NCBI RefSeq assembly: GCF_004405125.1
Contig: NZ_SORX01000004.1
Span: 186,001 to 250,000 of the forward strand
Direction: 5' to 3'
Source of the DNA: Jeotgalibacillus salarius
Lineage (GTDB): Bacteria; Bacillota; Bacilli; Bacillales; Jeotgalibacillaceae
DNA: 64,000 bases
Shown: piece after piece, positions 24,651-33,700 of the stretch
How positions within the stretch are numbered: the first letter of the stretch is position 1
How the letters are laid out: each line of letters begins with the position of its first letter
The notes under the pieces: generated by a model
The model's input: only the letters and a program-made list of their open reading frames with translations
Told to the model about the DNA's origin: nothing
Database searches by the model: none
Translations under genes and position numbers: made by a program

Positions 24651-25151
24651 TTAAAACAGCATGGTTGTCAGTTCTTCAAGGCGCTGGTCTGTGCTGCGCG
24701 TGATTTTCAGGGAATGGCCTGGCTTGGTATGCGCGCTGCCCCGTACAGTCAACGTTCTTTTACGATCAGTCATTTCAATTGTCAGCCATTTTCGTCCCGT
24801 TTCTGAGGTCTTAATACATTCTGATACTTCGCTTTCAGTCAGGATCATAATTTCAGTGTTCTGAAGATCTTCTTCACCGCAAATGAATGCAAACAGGTAA
24901 CGATTGTGATTTGGGCTATTGAGCGTCTTTTCCATTTCCGTATCGTAAAAGGAGAAGGTCCAGATACGTGCTTCCTTTTTAGGGCGAGGTGTAAAAGAGT
25001 ATTTTGCATAAATAAGATAGCTGTCGACATCGTTTTTAAGCGCGTAGATTCTCCGGTCTTGCCCGCCTTCTTTTATAACTGGTGAAAACCCCCGGTTAAC
25101 CAGCTGCGACAACAGCGCGCCGAAGTAAAAATCCACTTTTGGGATACTCAT
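24651..25151 (-). CDS. Hypothetical soluble protein
   Basis: A 166-residue protein I do not recognise; no signal peptide or membrane helix. It looks alpha/beta (KVDFYFGALLSQLVNRGFSPVIKEGGQDRRIYAL at the start; RKWLTIEMTDRKRTLTVRG in the last third), loosely reminiscent of restriction-like or nucleic-acid-binding folds but without a catalytic motif I can name. AGGAGTG is well placed. First gene of a set with the HhH protein and the small membrane protein. Confidence 0.7.
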   Translation of the reverse strand: MSIPKVDFYFGALLSQLVNRGFSPVIKEGGQDRRIYALKNDVDSYLIYAKYSFTPRPKKEARIWTFSFYDTEMEKTLNSPNHNRYLFAFICGEEDLQNTEIMILTESEVSECIKTSETGRKWLTIEMTDRKRTLTVRGSAHTKPGHSLKITRSTDQRLEELTTMLF

Positions 25152-25185
25152 ATCAGTCCCACTCCTTTCTTTAAGGCTATGTTAA

Positions 25186-25302
25186 AGTTGGCTGTTGATT
25201 TGCGTTTCAGGCGGATGCTTTCCGCGGCTGTGCTTCGCCGTGATCGTCTCAACTGTCCCTTCCTGCCGCAGGAGTCACCGCCTTACACTCCAGTCAACAT
25301 CA
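25186..25302 (+). repeat. GC-rich Bacillales intergenic repeat, copy 2
   Basis: Begins GTTGGCTGTTGATTTGCG, contains CAGGCGGATGCTTTCCGCGG and CCGCAGGAGTCACCGCCTTA and ends CCAGTCAACATCAG. Longer than copy 1 by an internal block. It occupies most of the roughly 330 bp between the hypothetical gene and the dioxygenase gene; nothing else is evident there. Confidence 0.78.
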
Positions 25303-25479
25303 GTGCATAAAAAACAATGATATTTAACAAAGCTTTCCTTATAAGTATGTACATATTATTATGAAGCACTTTTAGAATAAATTAAATTGTAAACACCTGA
25401 CCAATCATAATTCTTGCATTCGCCTGTAAATCGTTAGATGCTATGAATATGAAAAATGCACCAGAGGAGGTTCAATACA

Positions 25480-26463
25480 TTGTCTATTAAAGAGTTAAAA
25501 GGGATCCATCACGTTACTGCGATCACAAGCAGTGCAGAAAAGAACTATGAATTTTTTACTTATGTACTTGGCATGAGGCTTGTGAAAAAGACAGTGAATC
25601 AGGATGATATTCAGACCTATCATCTGTTTTTCGCGGATGACACCGGCAGTCCGGGTACTGATATGACGTTTTTCGATTTTCCGGGTATTCCAAAAGGGAG
25701 CCATGGCACGAATGAGATTTCTAAAACTTCATTCCGTGTTCCGGACGATGCCGCGATTGAGTACTGGGAAAAGCGGTTTGACCGTCTGAACATCAAGCAT
25801 AAAGGGATTCAGGAGCAGTTTGGCAAAAAGACGATTTCTTTTGTGGATTTTGATGATCAGCAGTATCAGCTGATTTCAGACGAAAATAATCAGGGTGTAG
25901 AACCAGGTACACCGTGGCAAAATGGTCCTGTTCCGCTTGAATATGCAATCACTGGTCTTGGACCGTTATTTGTCCGCATTGACCGTTTCGATTATTTTAA
26001 AGAAATGCTTGAAAAAGTGCTGCTTTTCAAAGAAACTGCGCAGGAAAAATCATTTCACTTATTTGAAGTGGGTGAAGGTGGTAACGGTGCGAGCGTGATT
26101 GTGGAACACAACACATTTTTGCCACAGGCTCAGCAGGGCTTTGGAACCGTTCACCACGCAGCATTCAGACTTGAAGACCGCGAAATGCTTGATCAGTGGG
26201 ATGAGCGTATGAAGAGCTTCGGTATCCCGACTTCCGGGTTTGTTGACCGTTTCTTCTTCAAGTCACTTTATTCAAGAGTTGCGCCACAGATTTTGTTTGA
26301 ATTCGCGACGGACGGCCCCGGCTTTATGGGAGATGAACCATATGAGACGCTGGGTGAAAAGCTGTCACTGCCGCCATTTCTTGAGCCGAAACGAGAAGAA
26401 ATCGAGAAAATGGTTCGCCCGATTGATACGGTTAGAAGTACGAAGAAAATCGAAAAAGAATAG
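25480..26463 (+). CDS. Ring-cleaving dioxygenase of the VOC family (MhqO/MhqA-like)
   Basis: A 327-residue protein with two vicinal-oxygen-chelate modules. Metal ligands can be read as His in IHHVTAI (about 11), His in TVHHAAF (about 227) and Glu in ILFEFATDGPGF (about 276). B. subtilis MhqO and MhqA act on hydroquinone-type compounds in quinone detoxification. The frame opens at 25456, but GAGGAGG is 9 bases before a TTG at 25480, which is the better start. No MhqR-like operator was found. A terminator follows. Confidence 0.88.
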   Translation: MSIKELKGIHHVTAITSSAEKNYEFFTYVLGMRLVKKTVNQDDIQTYHLFFADDTGSPGTDMTFFDFPGIPKGSHGTNEISKTSFRVPDDAAIEYWEKRFDRLNIKHKGIQEQFGKKTISFVDFDDQQYQLISDENNQGVEPGTPWQNGPVPLEYAITGLGPLFVRIDRFDYFKEMLEKVLLFKETAQEKSFHLFEVGEGGNGASVIVEHNTFLPQAQQGFGTVHHAAFRLEDREMLDQWDERMKSFGIPTSGFVDRFFFKSLYSRVAPQILFEFATDGPGFMGDEPYETLGEKLSLPPFLEPKREEIEKMVRPIDTVRSTKKIEKE

Positions 26464-26470
26464 CTTAATG

Positions 26471-26506
26471 AAAGCCGGACATCGCCTGAGATGCCCGGCT
26501 TTTTTT
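26471..26506 (+). terminator. Terminator of the dioxygenase gene
   Basis: AAAGCCGG-A-CATC / GATG-C-CCGGCTTT stem followed by seven T. Confidence 0.88.
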
Positions 26507-26603
26507 ATGCAGTTGGGAAATTGTCTTTTAGTTTCTTGAGCGCATCAAGAGGATGTGGTGCAGTAACTTTGCTGTTGGACAGGACATCAGAAATGCCTGA
26601 TTG
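26505..26603 (-). pseudogene. Possible 3' remnant of a lost gene
   Basis: On the minus strand a 32-codon open stretch reads QSGISDVLSNSKVTAPHPLD then ALKKLKDNFPTA and stops. Composition looks like a real protein C-terminus, but it has no start and is cut at its upstream side exactly where the ATTGCTAC repeat array begins. I cannot name the parent protein; it could be chance. Confidence 0.28.
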
Positions 26604-26715
26604 CTACCGCTCAGGCCTGTGATTGCTACCGCTCAGGCCTGTGATTGCTACAAGTTCCCAGATGTATCGCTACCGGAATCGCACAGATTGCTAAGAATCC
26701 GAAACTCATTGCGAC
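26600..26715. repeat. 22-bp-period array of ATTGCTAC motifs
   Basis: ATTGCTAC-type motifs begin at 26600, 26622, 26644, 26666 (ATCGCTAC), 26687 (ATTGCTAA) and 26708 (ATTGCGAC), spaced 22, 22, 22, 21, 21. The first two units are identical over 22 bp; later ones diverge. It occupies a 355-bp stretch without credible genes before the lipase gene; the rest of that stretch shows nothing. Confidence 0.85.
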
Positions 26716-26862
26716 AACCTGACTTCCGCGGCCGTTTTGTTCAATGTATGACTCCTGTTACGCGAACACACACTATCAACAGGAAACGATTTGACCATAC
26801 AGGATTTCTAAAGTGGCCAGGTTTCGGGGTTTTCAGGTGAACCTTGTAAAGGAGAGAGTTCG

Positions 26863-28395
26863 ATGAGGTATACACTATCCATGATTTTTATTGTTGTACT
26901 GCTTCTTTTCATGCCTTATGACGGATTTGCCGTACAGTTTAAAACGCCTGGACAATCGCTTGTTCCCGGAACGATCAGCATTGGGAAGCACCCATCTTAC
27001 ATAGATCCTGATAAGCCGGCAATTGTTTTTGTGCAGGGACTGACAAACAATTCGACTGTATGGTACGTGGGAAACGATATGTATGACCGTGCTTTACAGG
27101 CTGGTTACCAGACAGCTTTTGTAGAGTTGAATGATTCTGGAGGTACCCCGAAGAGTTATTGGGAGAATGGTGCCATGCTTGCAGAACAGCTTGAAGAGAT
27201 TTCTGCTCATTTTGGCGGTAAAAAGCTCGTCATTGTGGCTTTTAGTAAAGGAGGCGTTGATACACAGGTCGCGCTCATTCATGAAAACAAATATCCTCTG
27301 GTCTCCAACGTCATTACGCTCAGTTCTCCTCATTATGGAAGTGAGCTTGCTGATCTTGCGAATAGTATGTCACTCGGATGGCTGACCGGTTTGATCGGAA
27401 GAAATAGTGAAGGTACAAAAAGTCTTCAGACAGGGGTGATGAATTACTTCCGCTCTATCACAGACAATCGTTATGAAGCTTCGCAAAACCGTTATTTTAC
27501 GCTTTCAGGAACGCGTAACGCTCCGATTTCAAGCAGTTACTGGTTTGGCAGCAACTTTATTTCAGGACCGAATGATGGTGTCGTTTCAGTCGCAAGCTCA
27601 CAGCTGCCATACAGCACAACCCTTGCCATTGGGGACTGGAATCACAGTGAAATCAATAAGGGCTACAATACATTTTCTATTTTCCAGCCTTATTTAACAA
27701 CACAGAAAGCTGCTGTTTCCTCTGGCGTAATGGAACCGCGGAGAGTTAAAAGTAAACCGCTTGATTCACTTGTTAGAGGCGGAAAGCAAAAAGGTAAAGC
27801 ATCAGAGAGCTTCTATGTGGAACGGGAAGCGGAGCACCTTGTGATCAACTGGATGAGCGCAACGCCGCATGATAGGGTGACGATAAAATCTCCGGACGGA
27901 TCTGACCGGGAATATCGGGTAACAGCAGTAGAAGATCACACGTTGTTTTTTGAAGGGGCGTATCACCACACGATCGACATCAGTGAACCTGCAGCAGGGA
28001 AATGGACTGCGGAAACCGTTACGGACGAAGAATCTGCCTATGCACTGATGGTGACGTTTGATTCATCGTTAAATGAACAGCTCGTACTTGAGGATGTCGA
28101 CAATAAAAAGAATTGGATGCTCAACACAAATTTTGAGGTCAGATCAAAAGCCAAACGACATGCCGACATTGATATGTCCACGGAAATCAGTTTTACACCT
28201 GGCGATGGAAGAGAAGACCAGCGTCAGGGGCAGCAGCGCAATTTTAAACAGAGTGGAAAAGCTGTGAATCTTCCTTCAGAAGAGGGAACCTATCATATGA
28301 CAGTAGAGGTGGAAGGGACAACGCCTTCAGGTCAGAAGTTCCAGCGCACGGTGGTGGAAACCATATTTATAGATGATGAAGGGATGGCGTACTAA
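26863..28395 (+). CDS. Secreted lipase-like alpha/beta hydrolase with C-terminal domain
   Basis: A 510-residue exported enzyme. The signal peptide ends near FAV-QF (about 24). The hydrolase core (about 45-290) has the oxyanion strand AIVFVQGLTNNS, a nucleophile Ser in VAFSKGGVD (about 128; A-x-S-x-G variant), Asp in GPNDGVVS and His in GDWNHSEIN (about 268). The remaining 220 residues appear beta-rich and could bind substrate or cell wall. AAAGGAGAG precedes the ATG. The true substrate (lipid or ester) is unknown. Its stop overlaps the convergent membrane gene by 4 bases. Confidence 0.8.
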   Translation: MRYTLSMIFIVVLLLFMPYDGFAVQFKTPGQSLVPGTISIGKHPSYIDPDKPAIVFVQGLTNNSTVWYVGNDMYDRALQAGYQTAFVELNDSGGTPKSYWENGAMLAEQLEEISAHFGGKKLVIVAFSKGGVDTQVALIHENKYPLVSNVITLSSPHYGSELADLANSMSLGWLTGLIGRNSEGTKSLQTGVMNYFRSITDNRYEASQNRYFTLSGTRNAPISSSYWFGSNFISGPNDGVVSVASSQLPYSTTLAIGDWNHSEINKGYNTFSIFQPYLTTQKAAVSSGVMEPRRVKSKPLDSLVRGGKQKGKASESFYVEREAEHLVINWMSATPHDRVTIKSPDGSDREYRVTAVEDHTLFFEGAYHHTIDISEPAAGKWTAETVTDEESAYALMVTFDSSLNEQLVLEDVDNKKNWMLNTNFEVRSKAKRHADIDMSTEISFTPGDGREDQRQGQQRNFKQSGKAVNLPSEEGTYHMTVEVEGTTPSGQKFQRTVVETIFIDDEGMAY

Positions 28396-28826
28396 GGCAA
28401 ACGGTACGTCATGAAGACCAGCAGGCTCGTGATCACGAAATAAATCATTGAAAATACAGGCATCACGAATTGCCACTCCTGTATAGGGAGGCCGCACAGC
28501 GCAGGGTTTAAGAGGACTTCTCCAAGCATCACTCCCATTGCACTCCCTAGACTTCCATTCATTGCGCCTGAAACTGAGGCAGAAGTGTGCCCGGATAACG
28601 TGCCACACACATACCCTGACAGCGTTGAGATCCCAAAAACGATCCACAGCAGCTCTTCTTTAAAAATGAGCGCGCCTGATAGTGACAAGGTTAAACCTGC
28701 TCCTCCCGCAATGGCTGCAATGACGGTATTTGCATAGCGTTCTGTTAAGGTGAATCTCTTTTTAAATAATAGAACAGTATGAAAGACCAAGAGTAAAATC
28801 GCAGACAGAAAGATGATTTCAGGCAC
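28392..28826 (-). CDS. Glycine-rich membrane protein, divergent arm of the mnx-like locus
   Basis: A 144-residue protein with four or five membrane helices and Gly/Ala/Ser zippers (VIAAIAGGAGLTLSLSGALI, SGAMNGSLGSAMGVMLGE). The GTG at 28826 is 9 bases after AAAGGA; the GTG at 28835 is too close. It follows, by 14 bases, a gene for a similar protein, and both are transcribed away from the multicopper oxidase operon. MnxA or MnxB counterparts are possible, but I cannot show it. Confidence 0.72.
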   Translation of the reverse strand: MPEIIFLSAILLLVFHTVLLFKKRFTLTERYANTVIAAIAGGAGLTLSLSGALIFKEELLWIVFGISTLSGYVCGTLSGHTSASVSGAMNGSLGSAMGVMLGEVLLNPALCGLPIQEWQFVMPVFSMIYFVITSLLVFMTYRLP

Positions 28827-28840
28827 AAAGTTCACATCCT

Positions 28841-29242
28841 TTAAGATTTCGGCACAGCCGTTAAAGCCAGGAAGGCCATAAAAATAAATGCAATCTCCAG
28901 TATGACTGTCAGCATTGAAAACCCTGCAGCAGCCCCAATCATTGGCCCCATTAACCCCATCATAAAACCATTCGCCAGACCGGTCAGTGCCGTCTGACTA
29001 TCATAAAAAAGTCCTGTAACAACCCCTGTGACAGCTCCCGCAACAGCAGAAATCATCGTAATAAATACAAAGTAAAACGGAAAATAATCGATCAGGATGA
29101 TGCCTGTCAGCAGCCCCGTAAAAGCCCCTGTCATCATGGCAATGTTCATGCCAAGATGAAAACCTGTTTGGTCCCGCAACGTAAAAAACCGTTTTAAACA
29201 GACTGCGGTAATCACAATATGCAGATAAAGCATGAATACCAT
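28841..29242 (-). CDS. Glycine-rich membrane protein, divergent arm of the mnx-like locus
   Basis: A 133-residue protein with four or five helices. The middle carries repeated glycine-zipper segments (GMNIAMMTGAFTGLLTGIIL, AVAGAVTGVVTGLF, GLMGPMIGAAAGFS), suggesting tight helix packing or oligomer formation, as in channels. The start is chosen at the ATG 9 bases after AAGGGGG. A sigma-K-like promoter (CATACAATA, minus strand) lies about 30 bases upstream. Paralogous in style to the next gene. Function unknown. Confidence 0.72.
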   Translation of the reverse strand: MVFMLYLHIVITAVCLKRFFTLRDQTGFHLGMNIAMMTGAFTGLLTGIILIDYFPFYFVFITMISAVAGAVTGVVTGLFYDSQTALTGLANGFMMGLMGPMIGAAAGFSMLTVILEIAFIFMAFLALTAVPKS

Positions 29243-29271
29243 CAGCATGTGCCCCCTTCGAAAGCATCTTT

Positions 29272-29300
29272 TATTGTATGGCCTGCTCCGTTTACTCGTG
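29272..29300 (-). promoter_or_regulatory. Sigma-K-like promoter toward the membrane-protein pair
   Basis: On the minus strand CACG, 15-base spacer, CCATACAATA; consensus for the late mother-cell sigma factor is mACm-N16-gCATAnnnTA. Confidence 0.45.
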
Positions 29301-29305
29301 ATACC

Positions 29306-29336
29306 CACTCCAATGATCCTGACTGTGCATAAAATA
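29306..29336 (+). promoter_or_regulatory. Sigma-K-like promoter of the multicopper oxidase operon
   Basis: CACT (29306-29309), 17-base spacer, GCATAAAATA (29327-29336). It fits the mACm-N16-gCATAnnnTA form with one extra spacer base, 30 bases before the first gene. The mnx operon of Bacillus SG-1 is known to be transcribed in the mother cell during sporulation. Confidence 0.5.
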
Positions 29337-29366
29337 ATAGTAAATTGTATAGAAAGGAGGATCACA

Positions 29367-30038
29367 GTGTATTCAGATCTGGATGTTGAGAACTGGATCG
29401 CAGCAGCCCCTTCAAAAAAAAAAGAATCCTATCCTTCGCCCCCGGGGAACGGGACTTCAGAAGAAATTCTGCTTCAAAAGCGCTATCTGGCATTAGCTAA
29501 TGTGTTTTTGCAGCTAAAATACAATGCTGAAAAAGGAAAAATTTTATTGCTTCAGGCTTTTTTAAATGAAAAGCGGAATCAGGCTGTAGAAGTGATCTAC
29601 AAAAATGATCAAACCGGTAAAGGCAGAGTGCAGGATATCGGCAGAGACCATGTGATTTTGACAAGCTATTTCACAAAGGCCTGGATTCCTTACAGCGGGA
29701 TTTCAGAGGTGAAGGTACCTTATGGATCTCCTGAATTCGCAAGTACTCACCAATACGTCTTTTTCGATAATGACCTGAGGAGAAAGCTGTTGAGGGATTT
29801 TGGTGCGACCGTATCAAAGCGATCTAAACTGAAGGGCTTATTCTTCCGGGAAACGTTGAAAACAAGTCTCCAGCGATGGAAAGGCAACAGATTTAAAGTG
29901 GAGATGCAAAACGGTCTGATTTACTCGGGTAAACTGGTCAGATCAGAAGAAGAACGCTTAGTATTAACAGTAAAAAAAGAAGAAAAAGTAATTAATTACC
30001 ACGAAATTAAAATAATAAAGAAGTTTCTTTTTAGCTGA
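29367..30038 (+). CDS. Mnx-locus accessory protein with two small beta-barrel modules
   Basis: A 223-residue soluble protein. Residues 1-70 are a low-complexity Pro/Lys-rich start and a helix; two stretches look like small Sm-type barrels: AVEVIYKNDQTGKGRVQDIGRDHVILTSYFTKAWIPYSGISEVKV (about 77-121) and FKVEMQNGLIYSGKLVRSEEERLVLTVKKEEKVINYHEIKII (about 178-219). AAAGGAGG is 6 bases before the GTG at 29367; the longer frame from 29232 overlaps the divergent gene and is rejected. Position fits an mnx operon member upstream of MnxE (possibly MnxD), but homology is not proven. Confidence 0.72.
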   Translation: MYSDLDVENWIAAAPSKKKESYPSPPGNGTSEEILLQKRYLALANVFLQLKYNAEKGKILLLQAFLNEKRNQAVEVIYKNDQTGKGRVQDIGRDHVILTSYFTKAWIPYSGISEVKVPYGSPEFASTHQYVFFDNDLRRKLLRDFGATVSKRSKLKGLFFRETLKTSLQRWKGNRFKVEMQNGLIYSGKLVRSEEERLVLTVKKEEKVINYHEIKIIKKFLFS

Positions 30039-30109
30039 TGTTTTTCAAATAGAACTGATGCTGACTTAGTGAATAAAATGAACGGTCAATAAAAGAAAGG
30101 GAGAATCAT

Positions 30110-30400
30110 ATGGCATTATCAAATGAAAAATGGGCAGAAGAGCTCGGAATGCTGATCGGTGAATCTATTCTTGTCGTGACAAGATCAGATCAGCTTAATT
30201 TATTCGGTCAGACATTCAGGCCAATCTTTGCCGGGACATTGCGTGAAGTCGGGGAAGGGCACCTGACACTTGATCCGGTCACGATTAAAATGGTCACAGC
30301 ACCATTCTTTCAATTTCCTGTACCGCTCAATATTCCACTGGAAAATATCGCTCACTTTACACGTCATTTTGCCCCGGATAAAGTATTTCCACTTACGTAA
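30110..30400 (+). CDS. mnxE: MnxE-like small subunit of the Mn(II) oxidase complex
   Basis: A 96-residue protein encoded two genes before the giant multicopper oxidase. The core RPIFAGTLREVGEGHLTLDPVTIKM...PLNIPLENIAHFTRHF (about 37-90) looks like a small Sm-like barrel. In marine Bacillus the active Mnx complex consists of MnxG with two small proteins, MnxE and MnxF, about 12 kDa each, reported to form a hexamer and to bind copper; His residues here (HLTL, AHFTRHF) could serve. The symbol rests on size and position. GGGAG precedes the ATG. Confidence 0.6.
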   Translation: MALSNEKWAEELGMLIGESILVVTRSDQLNLFGQTFRPIFAGTLREVGEGHLTLDPVTIKMVTAPFFQFPVPLNIPLENIAHFTRHFAPDKVFPLT

Positions 30401-30415
30401 AAGGAGGATTCAGCA

Positions 30416-30706
30416 GTGAAAGCTTTATCGTCTAATGAAAGACATGAAGAGGGACTGATTCAATTTGTTTCAGAACATGCTGGTGCAAAAATGCTTGCTA
30501 TGACCTCATCATTTCCATACTTTTTTATTGGCAGAATTATTAAGGTAATGGATGATTATGTGATTTTGAGTGTGGAAACGACGAATGTAGCAGAGCTTGA
30601 AAATCGTGAATGGCATCTTCATATTCATGATATTGAAGTTTTTTATATTGAAAGAGACGGTTGGCCGGCGATTCCCGACTTAAAGGAAACGGGTGGTGAC
30701 GGGTGA
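30416..30706 (+). CDS. mnxF: MnxF-like small subunit of the Mn(II) oxidase complex
   Basis: A 96-residue protein with the same apparent barrel as its neighbour: FFIGRIIKVMDDYVILSVETTNVAELENREWHLHIHDIEVFYIE (about 36-79). The HLHIHD segment offers three closely spaced His/Asp ligands suited to copper. AAAGGAGG lies before the GTG start. Its stop overlaps the start of the oxidase gene (GTGA), so the two are translationally coupled, consistent with stoichiometric assembly. The symbol rests on size and position next to the MnxG-like gene. Confidence 0.62.
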   Translation: MKALSSNERHEEGLIQFVSEHAGAKMLAMTSSFPYFFIGRIIKVMDDYVILSVETTNVAELENREWHLHIHDIEVFYIERDGWPAIPDLKETGGDG

Positions 30707-33700
30707 AGCGCTTCTTTCACATTGTAGCCATTCCAATCAGAATTGTATTGAATCAATTCGGGGATCACAATCCAAATGGCATGATGTATGTATTAAAAGA
30801 AAATGAGAGAAAAGTAAAACGACTTGTGAAGAAAAATCCGTTCACACCTGTAGAGCTTGTTCAGCCGCTAATCATCAGAGCAAATGCCGGTGATGACATT
30901 GAGATTCTGTTTGAAAATAAGCTGCCTTTTCCAGCCGGTATTCATATGGAGGAAGCAGATTATGATGTCATGGATTCAGATGGTGCAGAAGTGGGGTTCA
31001 ATCATTCCTCACTTGTCAAAAAAGGTAAAAAAACGACGTACCATTTCAAGGTGAATCGCCCGGGTACTTATCCATTTTCAGACCTGGGAAACCCTTCGAG
31101 CACTGAAAAAGGATCGAATGGAAATGGGTTATTTGGTGCCCTTTTTGTGCAGAAGAGGGGTTCGTGGTGGACACATCCAGAGACAGGGGGACCCATTACA
31201 AGCGGCCCGTTTGCAGACATTCATCATCCGTTTCTGCCTTCATTTCGTGAGTATGCGTGGCTGTTTCATGATGAAATGGAAACTGATGATTTAACAGGAA
31301 ATAAACCAATCAATTTGATGACCAATGAACAAAGCGAGTCCACTCATGCGGTGAATTACCGCTATGAGCCGCTTGGCAATCGCAAGAAGCTCGTTGATGA
31401 AGGCGTAGTATGTCCGGAGTGTGACGGGGAAGAGGTTCACCATGATTCATGGGTGTTCGGTGACCCGGCAACGCCAATTTTAAGAGGGTATAAAGGTGAT
31501 CCGGCAGTTGTCCGTCTTGTGCACAGCGGAGTGAAAGAAACGCATGTATTTCACTATCACGTCCATCAATGGCTGAAAGATCCCTCCAATGCAGATGCTG
31601 AAATTATTGACGCACAGAGTATCAGCCCGCAATCCTGGTACGATATTGAACCGCTTTACGGGCTAGGAAGCATGCAGGGGTCCATTGGAGATGCGATTGT
31701 TCACTGTCACCTGTATCCTCATTTTGAAGCGGGTATGTGGGGGATGAACCGGATATTTGATACGCTTCAGGACGGGACTCAGTACTATCCGGACGGGACG
31801 CGGATTAAAGCGCTGCAGCCGCTTCCTGACCGGCCGAAACCTCCAAAACCGACTAAGGATAAGCCGGGATTTCCAAACTTTATTCCAGGTAAGCCGGGCT
31901 TCAAAGCACCCCGTCCACCACTTGGAATTGAAGGAGGAAGAGGACTGACCCAGCTCGAAAAGAATGCAGCCATTGAGAATCCGCGACCTGGTGCCGTCTT
32001 TGCGGATCCATGCGGGTTCAATCCGGAAGCACCGATTGTCGAATACAGGGTTTCTGCGATTGAGCTGCCGATCATTTATAACAGACAGGGCTGGCATGAT
32101 CCGAAGGGGAGAATTTTTGTCCTTGATGAAGACCTGGAAGCTGTTCTAAGTGGTGAAAAAGAACCTGAACCGCTTGTCATTCATACGCCTGCAGGCACCT
32201 GTGTAAGAATTGCTTTTACAAACCTTCTCCCTGAAATTGCTGGTGGAGATGTGTTTCAGATGTTTACACGGACGTATGAAGCGGGTTTTCATATCCACTT
32301 TATGAAGTTCGATGGTCTTGTCAATGACGGGGCAAACGTAGGCTGGAATTATGATTCAAGTGTGCTGACAGGGCAGACAATCCATTACGAATATTATGCG
32401 GATGTGGAGTTGAAAGCATGGTTTTATCATGACCATTTGTTTGCTGCCCATTATCAACAGCACGGTGTGTTCGGATCGGGCGTCATCCATCCGCGCTTTA
32501 CAACGTTTCTTGATTCCAAAACCGGAGAGCCTGTAGTAGAAGGAACTGAGATAACGGCGGTTCACCCGCTGATTCCAGATTACCGGGATCTTTCTCTATT
32601 CGTACAGGACTTCACCCTTTTATATAATCGTGATGGCAAGCCAATTCAGCCACCTGATTATCCGGGCTCGCAGGATGATCCAGGTGTATTTGGAGTCAAT
32701 TATAAATGCGAACCGCTGCAGTTTCGTTTGAAAGGACCAGGTGACCCTGCGTATTCCTTCAGCTCATATGTCAATGGAGATCCAATCACTCCTGTTTTTA
32801 AATGTTACAAAGGTGATCCGCTCAGAATCAGACTGATCCAGGGTGCGCAGGAAGAGTCGCACAGCTTTCACGTTCATGGGATGCGCTGGAAAGCAGAGCG
32901 TCCTGATGTGGAGACAAGATTTGAATCGCAAAAGCATATTGGTATCTCAGAATCATTTACACTTGAGACCCTCGCTACGCATGCAGGAGATTATTTATGG
33001 ACATTTGCGACTGAAGAAGATTTATGGAATGGGCTGTGGGGACTGATTCGCGCATTCGATGAACCGGTTGAAGGGCTGATTCAGTTAACTGATCAAAAGC
33101 AGCGTCACCCTGTACCTTTGCTGTTACCTGAACCTGATGGAATTCCACCTGTTAAAGCAGCGGAAATCGATCGTCCTGCATCTGCGGAAGCACCGTTGAG
33201 ACGTTTTGATATCACTGCTTTCCATGTGCCATTAAACTACAGTAAATATGGTGAGCACGATCCTTACGGCATCGTTTTCGCACATAAAGAGGATATAGAC
33301 GCTATTTTAAACGGTCTAAAAGCACCGGAACCGCTTATTCTTCGCGTAAATGCAGGAGAAGAAGTGGAAATTCATTTAACGAACGCACTCACACCTGGTC
33401 ACTTTCCGTTTGAAGATGGGGTGTGGCCTTATCCGGAAGTGAAAGAGCAGGCTTTTTACCCGCCATCCTTAAGAATTTCGCTTCATCCACAGCTGGTGCT
33501 GGCTGATGTAAAAACGTCATCAGGTGAGACTGCAGGTTTTAACTTTGACCAGTCAGCAGGTCCTGGTGAAACGATCGCGTATCGCTGGTATATCGATCAC
33601 GCCTTTGGTGCGAGTGGACTGTGGGATATGACAGATATCAGAAATCACCGGTCACTCGGCACGTTTGGCATTTTAATCGCAGAGCCCAGAGGGTCAGAAA

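Noticed and set aside
26601-26840. 79-residue plus-strand frame before the lipase gene
   Set aside because: Runs through the ATTGCTAC tandem array; no ribosome site; peptide is a translation of the repeat.
31663-32097. Minus-strand frames within the multicopper oxidase gene
   Set aside because: Antisense shadows caused by its codon use; no ribosome sites.
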